From an uncultured Eubacterium sp. (GTDB taxonomy: Bacteria; Bacillota; Clostridia; Lachnospirales; Lachnospiraceae): a DNA stretch of 64,000 bases. Below the pieces are notes generated by a model. The model ran no database searches. It saw only the letters and a list, made by a program, of their open reading frames with translations, and was not told where the DNA came from. The stretch covers positions 1-64,000 of the forward strand of contig CAJTXO010000008.1 in assembly GCA_910583555.1 (NCBI GenBank), written 5' to 3'. A program made the translations under genes and the position numbers. Positions 51,501 through 59,810 of this stretch are shown here, piece after piece (the stretch's first letter is position 1; each line of letters starts with the position of its first letter).

Positions 51501-53424
51501 TCCCATCGGTGATCGTCGTCAGTTCCGTAATCCGCTCCGGGATATGGATGCCCGGGTTGACAAACGTGCTGAACCGATCCGTAATGCTGCCGCCGCTGAC
51601 CCGCACGGCGCCGATCTCGATGATCCGGTCGTTGACCGGCGAAAATCCCGTCGTCTCAAGATCGAACACGACAAAATCATCCGTCAGCTGCTGGCCCTTT
51701 TCATTCTCTACCGCCAGATCGTTCAAGTCATCCACCAGATACGCCTCACAGCCATAAAGGATCTTAAAGTCATCGTCTTCGGAAAGTTTCAGTCCTTCGA
51801 GCGCGTGGTTGGCGTCTGGAAACGCCTGCACAACGCCGTGATCCGTAATCGCCACCGCGCGGTGTCCCCACGCATGCGCCCGGTTTACAAGCTGTTTGAC
51901 ATTCGTAATGCCGTCCATGTCACTCATCTGTGTATGGGCGTGCAGTTCCACCCTCTTCACCGGGGCGTGATCGCTCCGTCCCACACGGAAATCCTTGATC
52001 TCCTTTATTCCCGCAATGCCGCTGATACGGATATCCCTGTCATAGCTATCGTAAACAGCCGCCCCTTTGACGCGCACAAAATTTCCCTTTTTTACAAATT
52101 CAAAAAAGTTCGTATCGGTAATCTGCTCATTTTTTATAAATAATTTGCACTCGATCGTATCGGTATAATCGGTAACAGCAAAACGGACGATCTGCTTCTC
52201 CCCCTTGATCTCCCGGCTCTCCACGCTGCGGATCTGTCCGTCGATCACGACCTCTCCCAGATCCCCCTGGATCTCCTTGATCGGAATGAGCGTTCCCTCG
52301 CAGTTCCTCCCGTAGAATACGCTGGGATCGCTCGCTGGGCGGCGGAAATTATTTCTGGAACGCTTTGTCCTCTGACGGCCGGCCACTTTTTTCGCACCGC
52401 CTGTACTCTCTTTGGAACCTGATTCTGCTGAAACCGTTCCCGCCGTTCCCGTATTTCCTGCTTTTCCAGCGGTTCCGTTATTCCCAGTATATCCTGCTGC
52501 ATTCCCGGCACCTCCGGCAGCACCGGTACCTCCGGCGTTCCCAGTATCTCCGGCATCCCCGGTGTTCCCTGCATACCCGACACCGACACCTCCGGCATTC
52601 CCTGCATCCCTGACATACCCAGAATTTCCAGCACCCTCGGTGTTCCTAGCACCTCCGACATACCCAGCATACTCGGCACTCCCGGCACCTCCGGTGTTCC
52701 CAGCACCTCCGACATACCCAGCATACTCGGCACTCCCGGCACCCCCGGCATTCCCTGCATCTCCGGCGTTTCCCGCCATTCCTGAACTACCAACACCTCC
52801 AGCATTCCCGGAACCTCCGGCATTTCCACCCATCCCTGCCGCCGACGCTCCATTTCCGCCTCCGGCCAGAACTCCACGCCCCGCCTGGTTCCCATATACA
52901 TCCGGCTCGGTCTCCCGTTTTCTCTCATACTCCTGAAACCGGAACTCGACAGCCACTTCCCGGCCGAACCGCTGCAAAAAAGCAGAACGGAAAAACTCCT
53001 CAATGCCCCCGCACCGCTTTCTCGTCAAAAAAGAATCCCGGCATGTAACAACCAGCGTTTCGCCCTCTGCCTCAAATGGTTCCTCGCAAAATTCGAGTCC
53101 GTCTACCGGATCCATATTCCGGATCTCCTCTTTCAGATCCTCCTCAACCCGGTTCAAAAGCTCCGAAAGAGGCGTGTGCTCCAGCTCCGGATAGGAAAAC
53201 CGCAGCTGCGGGTGAAAACCCAGCCGCTTAAATACCTGCTTGTACAACTCCTGTTCCATCAGGCCGATTTCCTTATATGACAAGAGCTGGTGTTTTTTAC
53301 AGTAAATAAACACCAGCTTTTTCGATCTCGATGCCTGGATCCGGTCCACCATGACATCCTCATATTCACGTTTTATATTGTCATTACAGTTTAATTTGGA
53401 AAACGCGCGAAAAAAATATTCCAT
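48595..53424 (-). CDS. polC: DNA polymerase III PolC-type, with a large Gly/Ala-rich insertion
   Basis: Replicative polymerase of Gram-positive bacteria, 1609 residues; relatives have about 1430-1450. Order: N-terminal domain (1-175), Gly/Ala-rich repetitive segment (about 180-345), OB-fold (about 365-490), split PHP domain (VELHAHTQMSDMDG, about 507), proofreading exonuclease (FVVFDLETTGFSP, about 595), then palm, fingers and C-terminal domains, with EPDIDLNFSGEYQ in the palm (about 1130) and a zinc-like Cys set (CEHCHYVD ... CPECGKP). All enzymatic parts look intact, so the excess length is the insertion. It follows ispG by six bases and precedes hydE. Confidence 0.97.
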   Translation of the reverse strand: MEYFFRAFSKLNCNDNIKREYEDVMVDRIQASRSKKLVFIYCKKHQLLSYKEIGLMEQELYKQVFKRLGFHPQLRFSYPELEHTPLSELLNRVEEDLKEEIRNMDPVDGLEFCEEPFEAEGETLVVTCRDSFLTRKRCGGIEEFFRSAFLQRFGREVAVEFRFQEYERKRETEPDVYGNQAGRGVLAGGGNGASAAGMGGNAGGSGNAGGVGSSGMAGNAGDAGNAGGAGSAEYAGYVGGAGNTGGAGSAEYAGYVGGARNTEGAGNSGYVRDAGNAGGVGVGYAGNTGDAGDTGNAGGTGAAGGAGNAAGYTGNNGTAGKAGNTGTAGTVSAESGSKESTGGAKKVAGRQRTKRSRNNFRRPASDPSVFYGRNCEGTLIPIKEIQGDLGEVVIDGQIRSVESREIKGEKQIVRFAVTDYTDTIECKLFIKNEQITDTNFFEFVKKGNFVRVKGAAVYDSYDRDIRISGIAGIKEIKDFRVGRSDHAPVKRVELHAHTQMSDMDGITNVKQLVNRAHAWGHRAVAITDHGVVQAFPDANHALEGLKLSEDDDFKILYGCEAYLVDDLNDLAVENEKGQQLTDDFVVFDLETTGFSPVNDRIIEIGAVRVSGGSITDRFSTFVNPGIHIPERITELTTITDGMVADAPPIEQVLPQFLSFIGGSVLVAHNAGFDHGFLKTKAREQGVETDFTVVDTVGLARVLFPELAKFKLDTIAKKLKISLENHHRAVDDAGATAEIFVRFVEMFAARGVCDLTKLSELTTGSADIVKKKPSYHAIIFAANEKGRVNLYRLVSMGHLDYFYRRPRIPKSMFQKYRDGLIIGSACEAGELYRALLDDAPEERIRELVEFYDYLEIQPLGNNHFMIESEKIEKIQSEEDLKQMNRRIVELGERYGKPVAATCDVHFLDPEDDIYRKIIFAGKKMKDADDQPPLYLRTTEEMLQEFSYLGEKKAYEVVVTNTNLIADRIEKMSPVYPDKCPPVIPHSDETLRDICYKKAVSMYGDPLPPQVKGRLDHELDSIIKNGFAVMYIIAQKLVWKSNEDGYLVGSRGSVGSSFVATMSGITEVNPLPAHYYCEHCHYVDFESEEVKAFAGSSGCDMPPKDCPECGKPLIQDGHDIPFETFLGFYGDKEPDIDLNFSGEYQSKAHAYTEVIFGAGQTFRAGTIATLADKTAYGYVKNYFEERGEHKRVEEIDRILDGCVGIRRSTGQHPGGIIVLPFGWEIYTFTPVQHPANDQDTTIVTTHFDYHSIDHNLLKLDILGHDDPTMIRMLEDLTGIDAKTVSLDNPEVLSLFRDTTALHVTPDELMGCDLGSLGVPEFGTEFVMQMLRDTKPKNFSDLVRISGLSHGTDVWLNNAQYFIKEGNCTLSTAICTRDDIMTYLIHTGVENGLAFKIMESVRKGKGLTPDMEQAMKEAGVEDWYIESCKRIKYMFPKAHAVAYVMMAFRIAYFKVFYPLAYYAAFFSIRAKAFDYELMCQGKEKLEETMRDYKRRSNELSKKEQDSYNDMKIVQEMYARGFSFLPIDIFRAKADHFQIIDGKLMPPLSSIEGMGGKAADGVVEAVKAGPFSSRENFKERCKVPGTVVEKMAEMGLLGNLPETDQMSILDLFG
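52390..52887 (-). repeat. Gly/Ala-rich coding repeats inside polC
   Basis: About 166 codons dominated by Gly, Ala, Asn and Thr, with many G-N-A-G-G or G-N-T-G units of 9-18 bp periodicity. A 54-bp unit encoding GGAGSAEYAGYVGGAGNT occurs twice in tandem near residues 227-262, the second with changes. It lies between the N-terminal and OB-fold domains. No such segment is known to me in PolC. Confidence 0.9.
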
Positions 53425-53430
53425 CCTGAC

Positions 53431-54477
53431 TCATCCTTCCCAGTGGAGAAGTTCCTGCCGCAGCGCCTCGAGAAGTTCATCCTCCGGCACTTTTCGGATC
53501 ACCTCTCCCTTTCGGATCAAAAGGCCCTCTCCGATCCCCCCGGCAATGCCGAGATCGGCTTCCCTCGCCTCGCCCGGGCCATTGACCACACAACCCATAA
53601 CGGCAACTTTTATATCCAGGTCAAACTCCTGCACCATTTCTTCTACCCTTGTCGCAAGACCGATGAGGTCGATCTGCGTCCGCCCGCACGTCGGACAGGA
53701 CACGACACTGATGCCGCCTTTTTTCAGTCCCAGCGATTTTAAGATCAGGTTCGCCGCCCTTACCTCTTCCACCGGATCCCCGGTGAGGGAAACGCGGATC
53801 GTATCGCCGATCCCCTGGTACAGTATATTTCCGATACCGACTGCCGATTTGATGCTCCCCGCCATGACAGTTCCCGACTCCGTGATGCCGACATGAAGCG
53901 GATAGTCGGTTTTTGCCGCGATCAGCTCGTGCGCCCGGATCCCCTGCAGCACATCCGATGACTTGATACTGATGACCAGATTCTCATATCCCATTTCCTC
54001 GATGATGTGTACCTGATCCAGTGCGCTCTCCACGAGTGCTTCCGGCGTCACGCCGCCATATTTTTCGAGAAGATGCTTTTCCAGGGAACCGCTGTTTACC
54101 CCGACGCGGATTGGAATATCCCGCTCCCGGCACTTGTCCACGACGGCCTGTATCCGCTCCCGGCTCCCGATGTTGCCCGGATTGATGCGTATCTTATCGG
54201 CCCCGTGCGTCACGGCCGCGATCGCGAGGCGGTAGTCAAAATGGATGTCCGCCACGACCGGAACCGACACCTGGCGTTTAATCTGCGCAATCGCCTCCGC
54301 CGCCTCCATCGTCGGAACTGCCACCCGGACAATATCACATCCGGCCTGCTCGAGACGATGGATCTGCGCAGCCGTCGCGCCGGCGTCCTCTGTCTTTGTA
54401 TTCGTCATCGACTGCACGGCCACCGGATTCCCGCCGCCGATCGTAACGTCCCCGATAGAAATTTCCCTCGTTTTCAT
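53431..54477 (-). CDS. ispG: (E)-4-hydroxy-3-methylbut-2-enyl-diphosphate synthase
   Basis: Iron-sulfur enzyme of the MEP isoprenoid pathway that makes HMBPP. The 348-residue protein has the TIM-barrel start (REISIGDVTIGGGNPVAVQSMTNT) and a C-terminal domain with cluster cysteines in VVSCPTCGRTQIDL (about 260) and AVMGCVVNGPGEAREADLGIAGG (about 298). Ribosome site CGAGGAGAATCC. Placed between rseP and polC, the usual Firmicutes order, and dxr, an earlier enzyme of the same pathway, is two genes upstream. Confidence 0.97.
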   Translation of the reverse strand: MKTREISIGDVTIGGGNPVAVQSMTNTKTEDAGATAAQIHRLEQAGCDIVRVAVPTMEAAEAIAQIKRQVSVPVVADIHFDYRLAIAAVTHGADKIRINPGNIGSRERIQAVVDKCRERDIPIRVGVNSGSLEKHLLEKYGGVTPEALVESALDQVHIIEEMGYENLVISIKSSDVLQGIRAHELIAAKTDYPLHVGITESGTVMAGSIKSAVGIGNILYQGIGDTIRVSLTGDPVEEVRAANLILKSLGLKKGGISVVSCPTCGRTQIDLIGLATRVEEMVQEFDLDIKVAVMGCVVNGPGEAREADLGIAGGIGEGLLIRKGEVIRKVPEDELLEALRQELLHWEG

Positions 54478-54519
54478 AGGATTCTCCTCGTTTCAAAACT
54501 TGCGTCCCAAAAATAAAAA

Positions 54520-55647
54520 TTATGGGATCAATTTTAAGATATCATTTGCCAGTATAACGACCATCAATCCCATCAGCAGCACAAACCCGCCGAGATTGAC
54601 ATAATTTTCAAATTTCTCGGGCAGCGGTTTCCTGCGGATCGCCTCAATGATCAAAAACAGCAGCCGGCCGCCATCGAGTGCCGGGATCGGCAATAAGTTC
54701 ATCACACCGAGATTGGCTGTGATCAGTATGCTGAAATTGATGACATTCAGCCATATAAATTCGATACCACCCGGACGGCTCTGGTCCACGACGTCGCCGA
54801 CCGCCTGTATGATCCCGACCGGCCCCGCCACTTCCTTGGCGCTGACTTTGCCGGAAATGATCTTACCCAGGCTTTCCACCGTCGTCCAGATCCAGAACTT
54901 CACTTCATAGGCCGAGTACTTGATCGTCTCCCACATACCGACTTTTGTCCTGCCGTTTCCATAGGCAAATCCGAGACGGTATACTTCATTCCCGTCATCG
55001 TTTGTCACAAGCCTCGGCGTAACCATCGCTTTTACTTCTTCCCCGTTCCGGTCCGCCGTCAGTTCCACCGGCGCGTCTGAAAGAGGATGAAACTGCAGAT
55101 ACGAGGTCAGCTCCCTATTTAACACGATATTCCGGCCATTGATCCCCGTGATGATATCACCGTTCTGAAACCCGCTTTCCGCCAGCGGCATACCGGTTTC
55201 CACGCTCGTGATCTCCGCCTTGTCATAGCCGACCGCCCCGATGATGCAGAGTGCGAGCACAAAGGCCAAAATAAAGTTAAAGATCGGCCCCGCCGCGATC
55301 ACAGACATTCTGGCAAATACGCCTTTGTTTCCGAACGCCCGCTCATCCTCCGAACTCTCCATCTCGCCGAGCATCATGCACGAGCCGCCAAACGGCAGGA
55401 TCTTCCAGGAATAATACGTATGATCATCATATTCCGGGTGCTCCTCGAAATATTTACTAGACCCGAACAGCTTCACGCGGAATCCCCCGTCTGTTTTCGC
55501 GAAAGTAATGATCCGCGGCCCCATACCGAGAGAAAATTCGATCACCCCGACCTTATTTGCCTTGGCGAGCAGAAAATGTCCCAGTTCGTGAAACAAAATA
55601 ATGGCGCTGAATATGACAACCGCAATTAAAATATTTGAAAAACTCAT
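54520..55647 (-). CDS. rseP: Site-2 zinc metalloprotease RseP
   Basis: Intramembrane protease of 375 residues that cuts anti-sigma factors and signal-peptide remnants. The zinc site HELGH is in IILFHELGHFLLAKANKVG (about 18-36) within the first membrane helix; a PDZ domain covers about 170-250 (ESGFQNGDIITGINGRNIV); the second active motif is MNLLPIPALDGGRLLF (about 318-333). The start at 55647 is supported by GGAGG six bases upstream; an ATG at 55653 lies against that site. It follows dxr and precedes ispG. Confidence 0.96.
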   Translation of the reverse strand: MSFSNILIAVVIFSAIILFHELGHFLLAKANKVGVIEFSLGMGPRIITFAKTDGGFRVKLFGSSKYFEEHPEYDDHTYYSWKILPFGGSCMMLGEMESSEDERAFGNKGVFARMSVIAAGPIFNFILAFVLALCIIGAVGYDKAEITSVETGMPLAESGFQNGDIITGINGRNIVLNRELTSYLQFHPLSDAPVELTADRNGEEVKAMVTPRLVTNDDGNEVYRLGFAYGNGRTKVGMWETIKYSAYEVKFWIWTTVESLGKIISGKVSAKEVAGPVGIIQAVGDVVDQSRPGGIEFIWLNVINFSILITANLGVMNLLPIPALDGGRLLFLIIEAIRRKPLPEKFENYVNLGGFVLLMGLMVVILANDILKLIP

Positions 55648-55704
55648 TTCCATCCTCCATTTACTTTTTATTTCTTAATTCGCATATCTGACCCTTACAT
55701 AACG

Positions 55705-56877
55705 TTATCCGAGCGTTTCCAGTCTCAGGCGGGTCTCGCGCTCTGTTTCCAGTATATCATCCAAAGATGGATTTTTTATGAACACATGATGATCCATCGC
55801 ATATTCGATCATAGAATAAATCGCTGTAAAACCAATTTCCCGTTTTAAAAATTTTGCCACCGCAAACTCATTGGCCGCATTCATCACCGTCGTCATGCTG
55901 CCACCCGTCTCAAACGCCCGCCTCGCCAGATCGATCCCGCGGAGCACATCGGTATTCGGCTTCTCAAAACGAATCGACGCCAGTTTCTCAAAATCGAGCC
56001 GCTCGCCGGACAGCTCGGGCCGGGCCGGATACATGAGCGCGTACTGGATCGGAAGCCGCATATCAGGAACGCCCATCTGCGCCAGTACCGAGCCGTCCCG
56101 GAATCCAACCATCGAGTGGATCACACTGTCGGGCTGCACGAGTACGTGAACCTGATCCAGTCCCACATGAAAGAGCCAGCACGCCTCTATGATCTCCAAT
56201 CCTTTATTTATCATGGTGGCGGAATCAATCGTTATTTTATGGCCCATCTGCCAGTTCGGATGGGCGAGCGCCTGCTCGAGCGTGACCCGTTCGAGTTCCT
56301 CTGCCGTAAAATGGCGGAACGGCCCGCCGGACGCCGTGAGATAGAGATGCTCGATCTCCTCCCTGGAAGAGCTGCTTTGCAGGCATTGGAAGATGGCGGA
56401 GTGCTCACTGTCCACAGGCAGGAGCGACACGCCGTATTGTTCTGCCATCGGTATTATCATATGCCCCGCCGTAACAAGGGTTTCCTTATTTGCCAGCGCA
56501 ATATCTTTTTTGTGCCGTATCGCCTCTATGACAGGCCGCAGTCCGATCATCCCGACCATCGCCGCCACGACGGTCTGCACGTCGGACATCGTGGCGCACG
56601 CGATAAACCCGTCCATGCCGTACAGAATTTCCGGCAGGACAAATGGCTGTCTCCCCTGTCGTTCGTTCAGGTACAGCCGCAGTTTCTCCGCCCCTTCCTC
56701 ACTTTTTACACTCACTCTCCGGGGTCCATATTTCAAAATCTGTTCCACAAACAGATCGATATTATCTCCCGCTGTCATCGACAGGATCTGAAGCTCTGTC
56801 TGATGTTCATCCACGACTTCCAGCGTCTGGGTTCCAATGGAACCCGTCGAACCGAGCACACATAAATTCCGTTTCAT
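55705..56877 (-). CDS. dxr: 1-deoxy-D-xylulose 5-phosphate reductoisomerase
   Basis: NADPH enzyme that converts DXP to MEP, the committed step of the MEP pathway. It has 390 residues. The nucleotide-binding motif LGSTGSIGTQTLEVV is at residues 8-22; metal ligands occur in LLPVDSEHSAIFQCL (about 150); the substrate loop LTASGGPFR and HPNWQMGHKITIDSATMINKGLE are typical. GGAGG lies before the ATG. It sits between cdsA and rseP in the standard order. Confidence 0.97.
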   Translation of the reverse strand: MKRNLCVLGSTGSIGTQTLEVVDEHQTELQILSMTAGDNIDLFVEQILKYGPRRVSVKSEEGAEKLRLYLNERQGRQPFVLPEILYGMDGFIACATMSDVQTVVAAMVGMIGLRPVIEAIRHKKDIALANKETLVTAGHMIIPMAEQYGVSLLPVDSEHSAIFQCLQSSSSREEIEHLYLTASGGPFRHFTAEELERVTLEQALAHPNWQMGHKITIDSATMINKGLEIIEACWLFHVGLDQVHVLVQPDSVIHSMVGFRDGSVLAQMGVPDMRLPIQYALMYPARPELSGERLDFEKLASIRFEKPNTDVLRGIDLARRAFETGGSMTTVMNAANEFAVAKFLKREIGFTAIYSMIEYAMDHHVFIKNPSLDDILETERETRLRLETLG

Positions 56878-56904
56878 CCGCTTCCTCCACTCCGAATGCT
56901 TCCA

Positions 56905-57711
56905 CTACCCGATAAACCAATATAACAAATAATATACAAGCGGCGCCACAAATAATATACTGTCGATCCGGTCCAGCACACCGCCGTGCCCCGGGATCAG
57001 ATCCCCGTAATCCTTAATCTTAAAATTCCGTTTTACCGCCGAAGCCGCCAGATCCCCGATCTGGGACACGACCGAACAGACCATGCCGATCACCGGAAAC
57101 GCCAGATTTACGTTCCAGTCAAACATCCGTGACGCTCCCTCCGGCAAAAAGAAGGAATAGATCCCGGCTAAAAGCACCGCCCCGGCCACGCCGCCGATAC
57201 AGCCTTCCACCGTTTTATTCGGACTCAGTTCGGAAAAATGGCGTTTTCCCCATAACCTTCCGACAAGATAAGCAAACGTATCCGATCCGGACGCGCCGAT
57301 CAGTATGAGCCACACAAACCAGTTTCCGTACTCCAGACAACGAACCTGATAGAGATAGGATCCGAGAACGCCGACATAGACAACCGCTAACAGACACATA
57401 GAAACTTGCTCGATCACATAGCTCGGATAGGTGAACACATAGGCAGCCAGCATCAGAACAACGACCGCCGCGATCCAGCCTTCCACCATATCGCCGCGTC
57501 CGAAAAATAACAGCAGATAAAAACCAATGACCGAGACATAACTAATATATCCCGGTACACTTTTTTCCATATGGCCAGCCCTCAGCAGTTCGTATGTTCC
57601 GACGAGCGTCGCGATCACACATAAACCTAGTAATAAATAACCGCCCGCCGCGAAAATAACCACCATCGCGGCAAGCAAAACCACGGCACTTATCAAGCGT
57701 TTGGCAAACAT
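56905..57711 (-). CDS. cdsA: Phosphatidate cytidylyltransferase
   Basis: Membrane enzyme of 268 residues that makes CDP-diacylglycerol, the precursor of phospholipids. Seven or eight hydrophobic helices are visible. The family signature occurs near the C-terminus as KIKDYGDLIPGHGGVLDRIDSILF (about 233-256), and ASGSDTFAYLVGRLWGKRHFSELSPNKTVEG is upstream (about 145-175; cited by its key residues D150, K163 and P169 region). It starts 12 bases after uppS, with AAAGGAG upstream. Standard gene order. Confidence 0.96.
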   Translation of the reverse strand: MFAKRLISAVVLLAAMVVIFAAGGYLLLGLCVIATLVGTYELLRAGHMEKSVPGYISYVSVIGFYLLLFFGRGDMVEGWIAAVVVLMLAAYVFTYPSYVIEQVSMCLLAVVYVGVLGSYLYQVRCLEYGNWFVWLILIGASGSDTFAYLVGRLWGKRHFSELSPNKTVEGCIGGVAGAVLLAGIYSFFLPEGASRMFDWNVNLAFPVIGMVCSVVSQIGDLAASAVKRNFKIKDYGDLIPGHGGVLDRIDSILFVAPLVYYLLYWFIG

Positions 57712-57723
57712 AAAAAACTCCTT

Positions 57724-58437
57724 TCAGACCCCGCCAAATCTTCTGTCCCGGCCGTTATAATAAGCAATCGCCTTCTCTAACTCTTTCTTATTAAAATCCG
57801 GCCACAATACATCGGTAAAATAAAATTCTGTGTAGGCAAGCTGCCATAAGAGAAAGTTCGACAGCCTCTCCTCACCGCTCGTGCGGATCAGAAGATCGGG
57901 ATCCGGAATACCATTCGTATCCAGATATCCCTGAAACATTTCCTCTGAAATATCATCCGCAGATTTCACGCCAGCCGCTATATCCGCCGCCATACTCCGC
58001 ATCGCGCGTATCATCTCATCACGGCTTCCATAATTAAGCGCCACCTGAAAATGCAGGCCGGTATTGTTCCCCGACACTTCTTCCAGTTCCCGGATGCTCG
58101 CCTTTAAATCCGCATCCAAAGGCGTAAGATCTCCCAGCACTCTGACGCACATATTATTCTTCGTGCTTCTTTTAATACAGTCTTTCAAATACTGCCGTAA
58201 CAGCTTCATCAGAGCATCGACCTCATCCTGAGGGCGCTTCCAGTTTTCCGTGGAAAACGCGTACACCGTCAAATAACGGATGCCGAGATTCCAGGCGTCC
58301 TCACAGATCTGCTCCACTGCCCTGCTCCCAGCCGCATGGCCAGCCTTTCTCGGTAAAAAGCGCTTTTTTGCCCATCTTCCATTGCCGTCGAGAATGATCG
58401 CCACATGCGCCGGAACTTGAACTTCCTTTTCACTCAT
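57724..58437 (-). CDS. uppS: Undecaprenyl diphosphate synthase
   Basis: Cis-prenyltransferase that makes the C55 carrier for cell-wall synthesis. The start at 58437 (MSEKEVQVPAHVAIIL) is preferred to 58449, because GGAG lies six bases before it; this gives 237 residues. Typical motifs are AIILDGNGRWAKKRFLPR (catalytic Asp, about 17), YAFSTENWKRP (about 70) and DLLIRTSGEERLSNFLLWQLAYTE (about 185). It starts shortly after frr and is followed closely by cdsA. Confidence 0.96.
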   Translation of the reverse strand: MSEKEVQVPAHVAIILDGNGRWAKKRFLPRKAGHAAGSRAVEQICEDAWNLGIRYLTVYAFSTENWKRPQDEVDALMKLLRQYLKDCIKRSTKNNMCVRVLGDLTPLDADLKASIRELEEVSGNNTGLHFQVALNYGSRDEMIRAMRSMAADIAAGVKSADDISEEMFQGYLDTNGIPDPDLLIRTSGEERLSNFLLWQLAYTEFYFTDVLWPDFNKKELEKAIAYYNGRDRRFGGV

Positions 58438-58452
58438 TGTATTCTCCATCCA

Positions 58453-59007
58453 TCAGACGGTCATCACTTCACTCGATTTCGCCTCCATCGCGTCATCAAT
58501 TTTTGAAATGTATTTATCCGTCAGTTTTTGAATCCGGTCTTCCAGCTGTTTCTGCTCGTCTTCCGAAATTTCGTTTGCCTTATTCTGCTTTTTAATGGTG
58601 TCGTTGGCATCCCGCCGGATGTTACGGACCGCCACTTTCGCGTTCTCCGCCTTTTTCTTTACATCCTTTACGAGTTCCTTTCTGCGGTCCTCGGTCAACT
58701 CCGGAAATACAAGACGGATCGCTTTTCCGTCGTTTGCCGGCGTAAGTCCCAGATCGGAAGAAAGGATCACTTTTTCAATTTCCTTGATCAGGCTCGCCTC
58801 CCACGGCTGGATCAGTATCATCCTCGCCTCCGGTACGGAAATATTTGCCACCGACTGCAGCGGGGAAGGCGTCCCGTAATAGTCTACCTGAATCTTATCC
58901 AGAATATGCGGATTCGCACGTCCCGCGCGTATGGACACATACTCTTCCTGCAGATTGGACAACGTCTTCTCCATTTTATCTTCATATACTTTTATGTCAA
59001 AATCCAT
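58453..59007 (-). CDS. frr: Ribosome recycling factor
   Basis: Splits the post-termination ribosome with EF-G. The start MDFDIKVYEDKM is chosen because GGAGG lies five bases before it, giving 184 residues as usual; longer in-frame starts at 59031 and 59019 lie at or before the ribosome site. The conserved RAGRANPHILDKIQVDYYGTP segment (about 29-49, quoted by its ends RAGRANP and YYGTP) and VRNIRRDAND (about 127) identify it. It sits between pyrH and uppS. Confidence 0.97.
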   Translation of the reverse strand: MDFDIKVYEDKMEKTLSNLQEEYVSIRAGRANPHILDKIQVDYYGTPSPLQSVANISVPEARMILIQPWEASLIKEIEKVILSSDLGLTPANDGKAIRLVFPELTEDRRKELVKDVKKKAENAKVAVRNIRRDANDTIKKQNKANEISEDEQKQLEDRIQKLTDKYISKIDDAMEAKSSEVMTV

Positions 59008-59075
59008 ACTAACCTCCATTCCAAAGCGCATCGAAAGTACTTAAAGAATTGCGGCGCTTCGACGCAATCCTCTCG

Positions 59076-59780
59076 TCAGTCTGCCGTCACGACGGTTCCC
59101 GTACAGTTCCCGTTCACACAGTTGACAATACTGTTCTCTTCATTCAGTCCGAACACACACATCGGCATTTTGTTCTCATAACAAATGACCGCCGCCGTCA
59201 TATCCACAACACCCAGTTTTTCCTCTATGATCTTTGATACTGAAATGGTGTCATATTTTTTGGCATCCGCATGATCTTTGGGATCCGCGTCATAAACGCC
59301 ATCGACCGCTCTCGCTGCCAGGATCGCGTCCGCCTGGATTTCCACAGCCCGGAGTGCCGTGGCCGTATCCGTTGAAAAGTACGGATGTCCTGTTCCCCCG
59401 GCAAGAAATACGACCATATTTTTAGACAGATATTTCTCCACCCGGTCGCGGCTGAACAGCTTCGTAAACGATCCGCACGCAAATGGCGTGAGAACCTGCG
59501 TCATCATACCTACATGCCGGCAGATCTCCGACATGTAAATACAGTTCATGACCGTGGCAAGCATGCCGATCTGGTCCGCCTGATTCCTCTGAATCGTCTC
59601 ACTTGATCTTCCGCGCCAGAAATTACCGCCGCCTATCACGACTGCCACCTGGCAGCCCTCCGTCACGATCGTCCGGATCTGCTCTGCCACGGCAATACAT
59701 GTTTTTTCGTCAAATCCGCTGCCCTTCTGTCCAGACAATGCCTCTCCGCTCAATTTGAGCAGCACTCTTTTATATTTCAT
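59076..59780 (-). CDS. pyrH: UMP kinase
   Basis: Bacterial uridylate kinase, 234 residues, of the amino-acid-kinase fold. The N-terminal KRVLLKLSGEALSG and VVIGGGNFWRGRSS are the phosphate-binding loops; FLAGGTGHPYFSTDTATALRA (about 120-140; key GGTG and FSTDT) and VDGVYDADPKD are typical. Ribosome site TGAGGTGAA. In many Firmicutes pyrH directly follows tsf; here three genes lie between them. frr follows 68 bases downstream. Confidence 0.97.
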   Translation of the reverse strand: MKYKRVLLKLSGEALSGQKGSGFDEKTCIAVAEQIRTIVTEGCQVAVVIGGGNFWRGRSSETIQRNQADQIGMLATVMNCIYMSEICRHVGMMTQVLTPFACGSFTKLFSRDRVEKYLSKNMVVFLAGGTGHPYFSTDTATALRAVEIQADAILAARAVDGVYDADPKDHADAKKYDTISVSKIIEEKLGVVDMTAAVICYENKMPMCVFGLNEENSIVNCVNGNCTGTVVTAD

Positions 59781-59810
59781 ATTTCACCTCATGCGCGCAC
59801 GCCTTTTCAT

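Noticed and set aside
52412..52936. Pro/Ala-rich 174-codon frame on the plus strand
   Set aside because: It is the complement of the Gly/Ala-rich repeats in polC; any repeat of this kind gives long open antisense frames.
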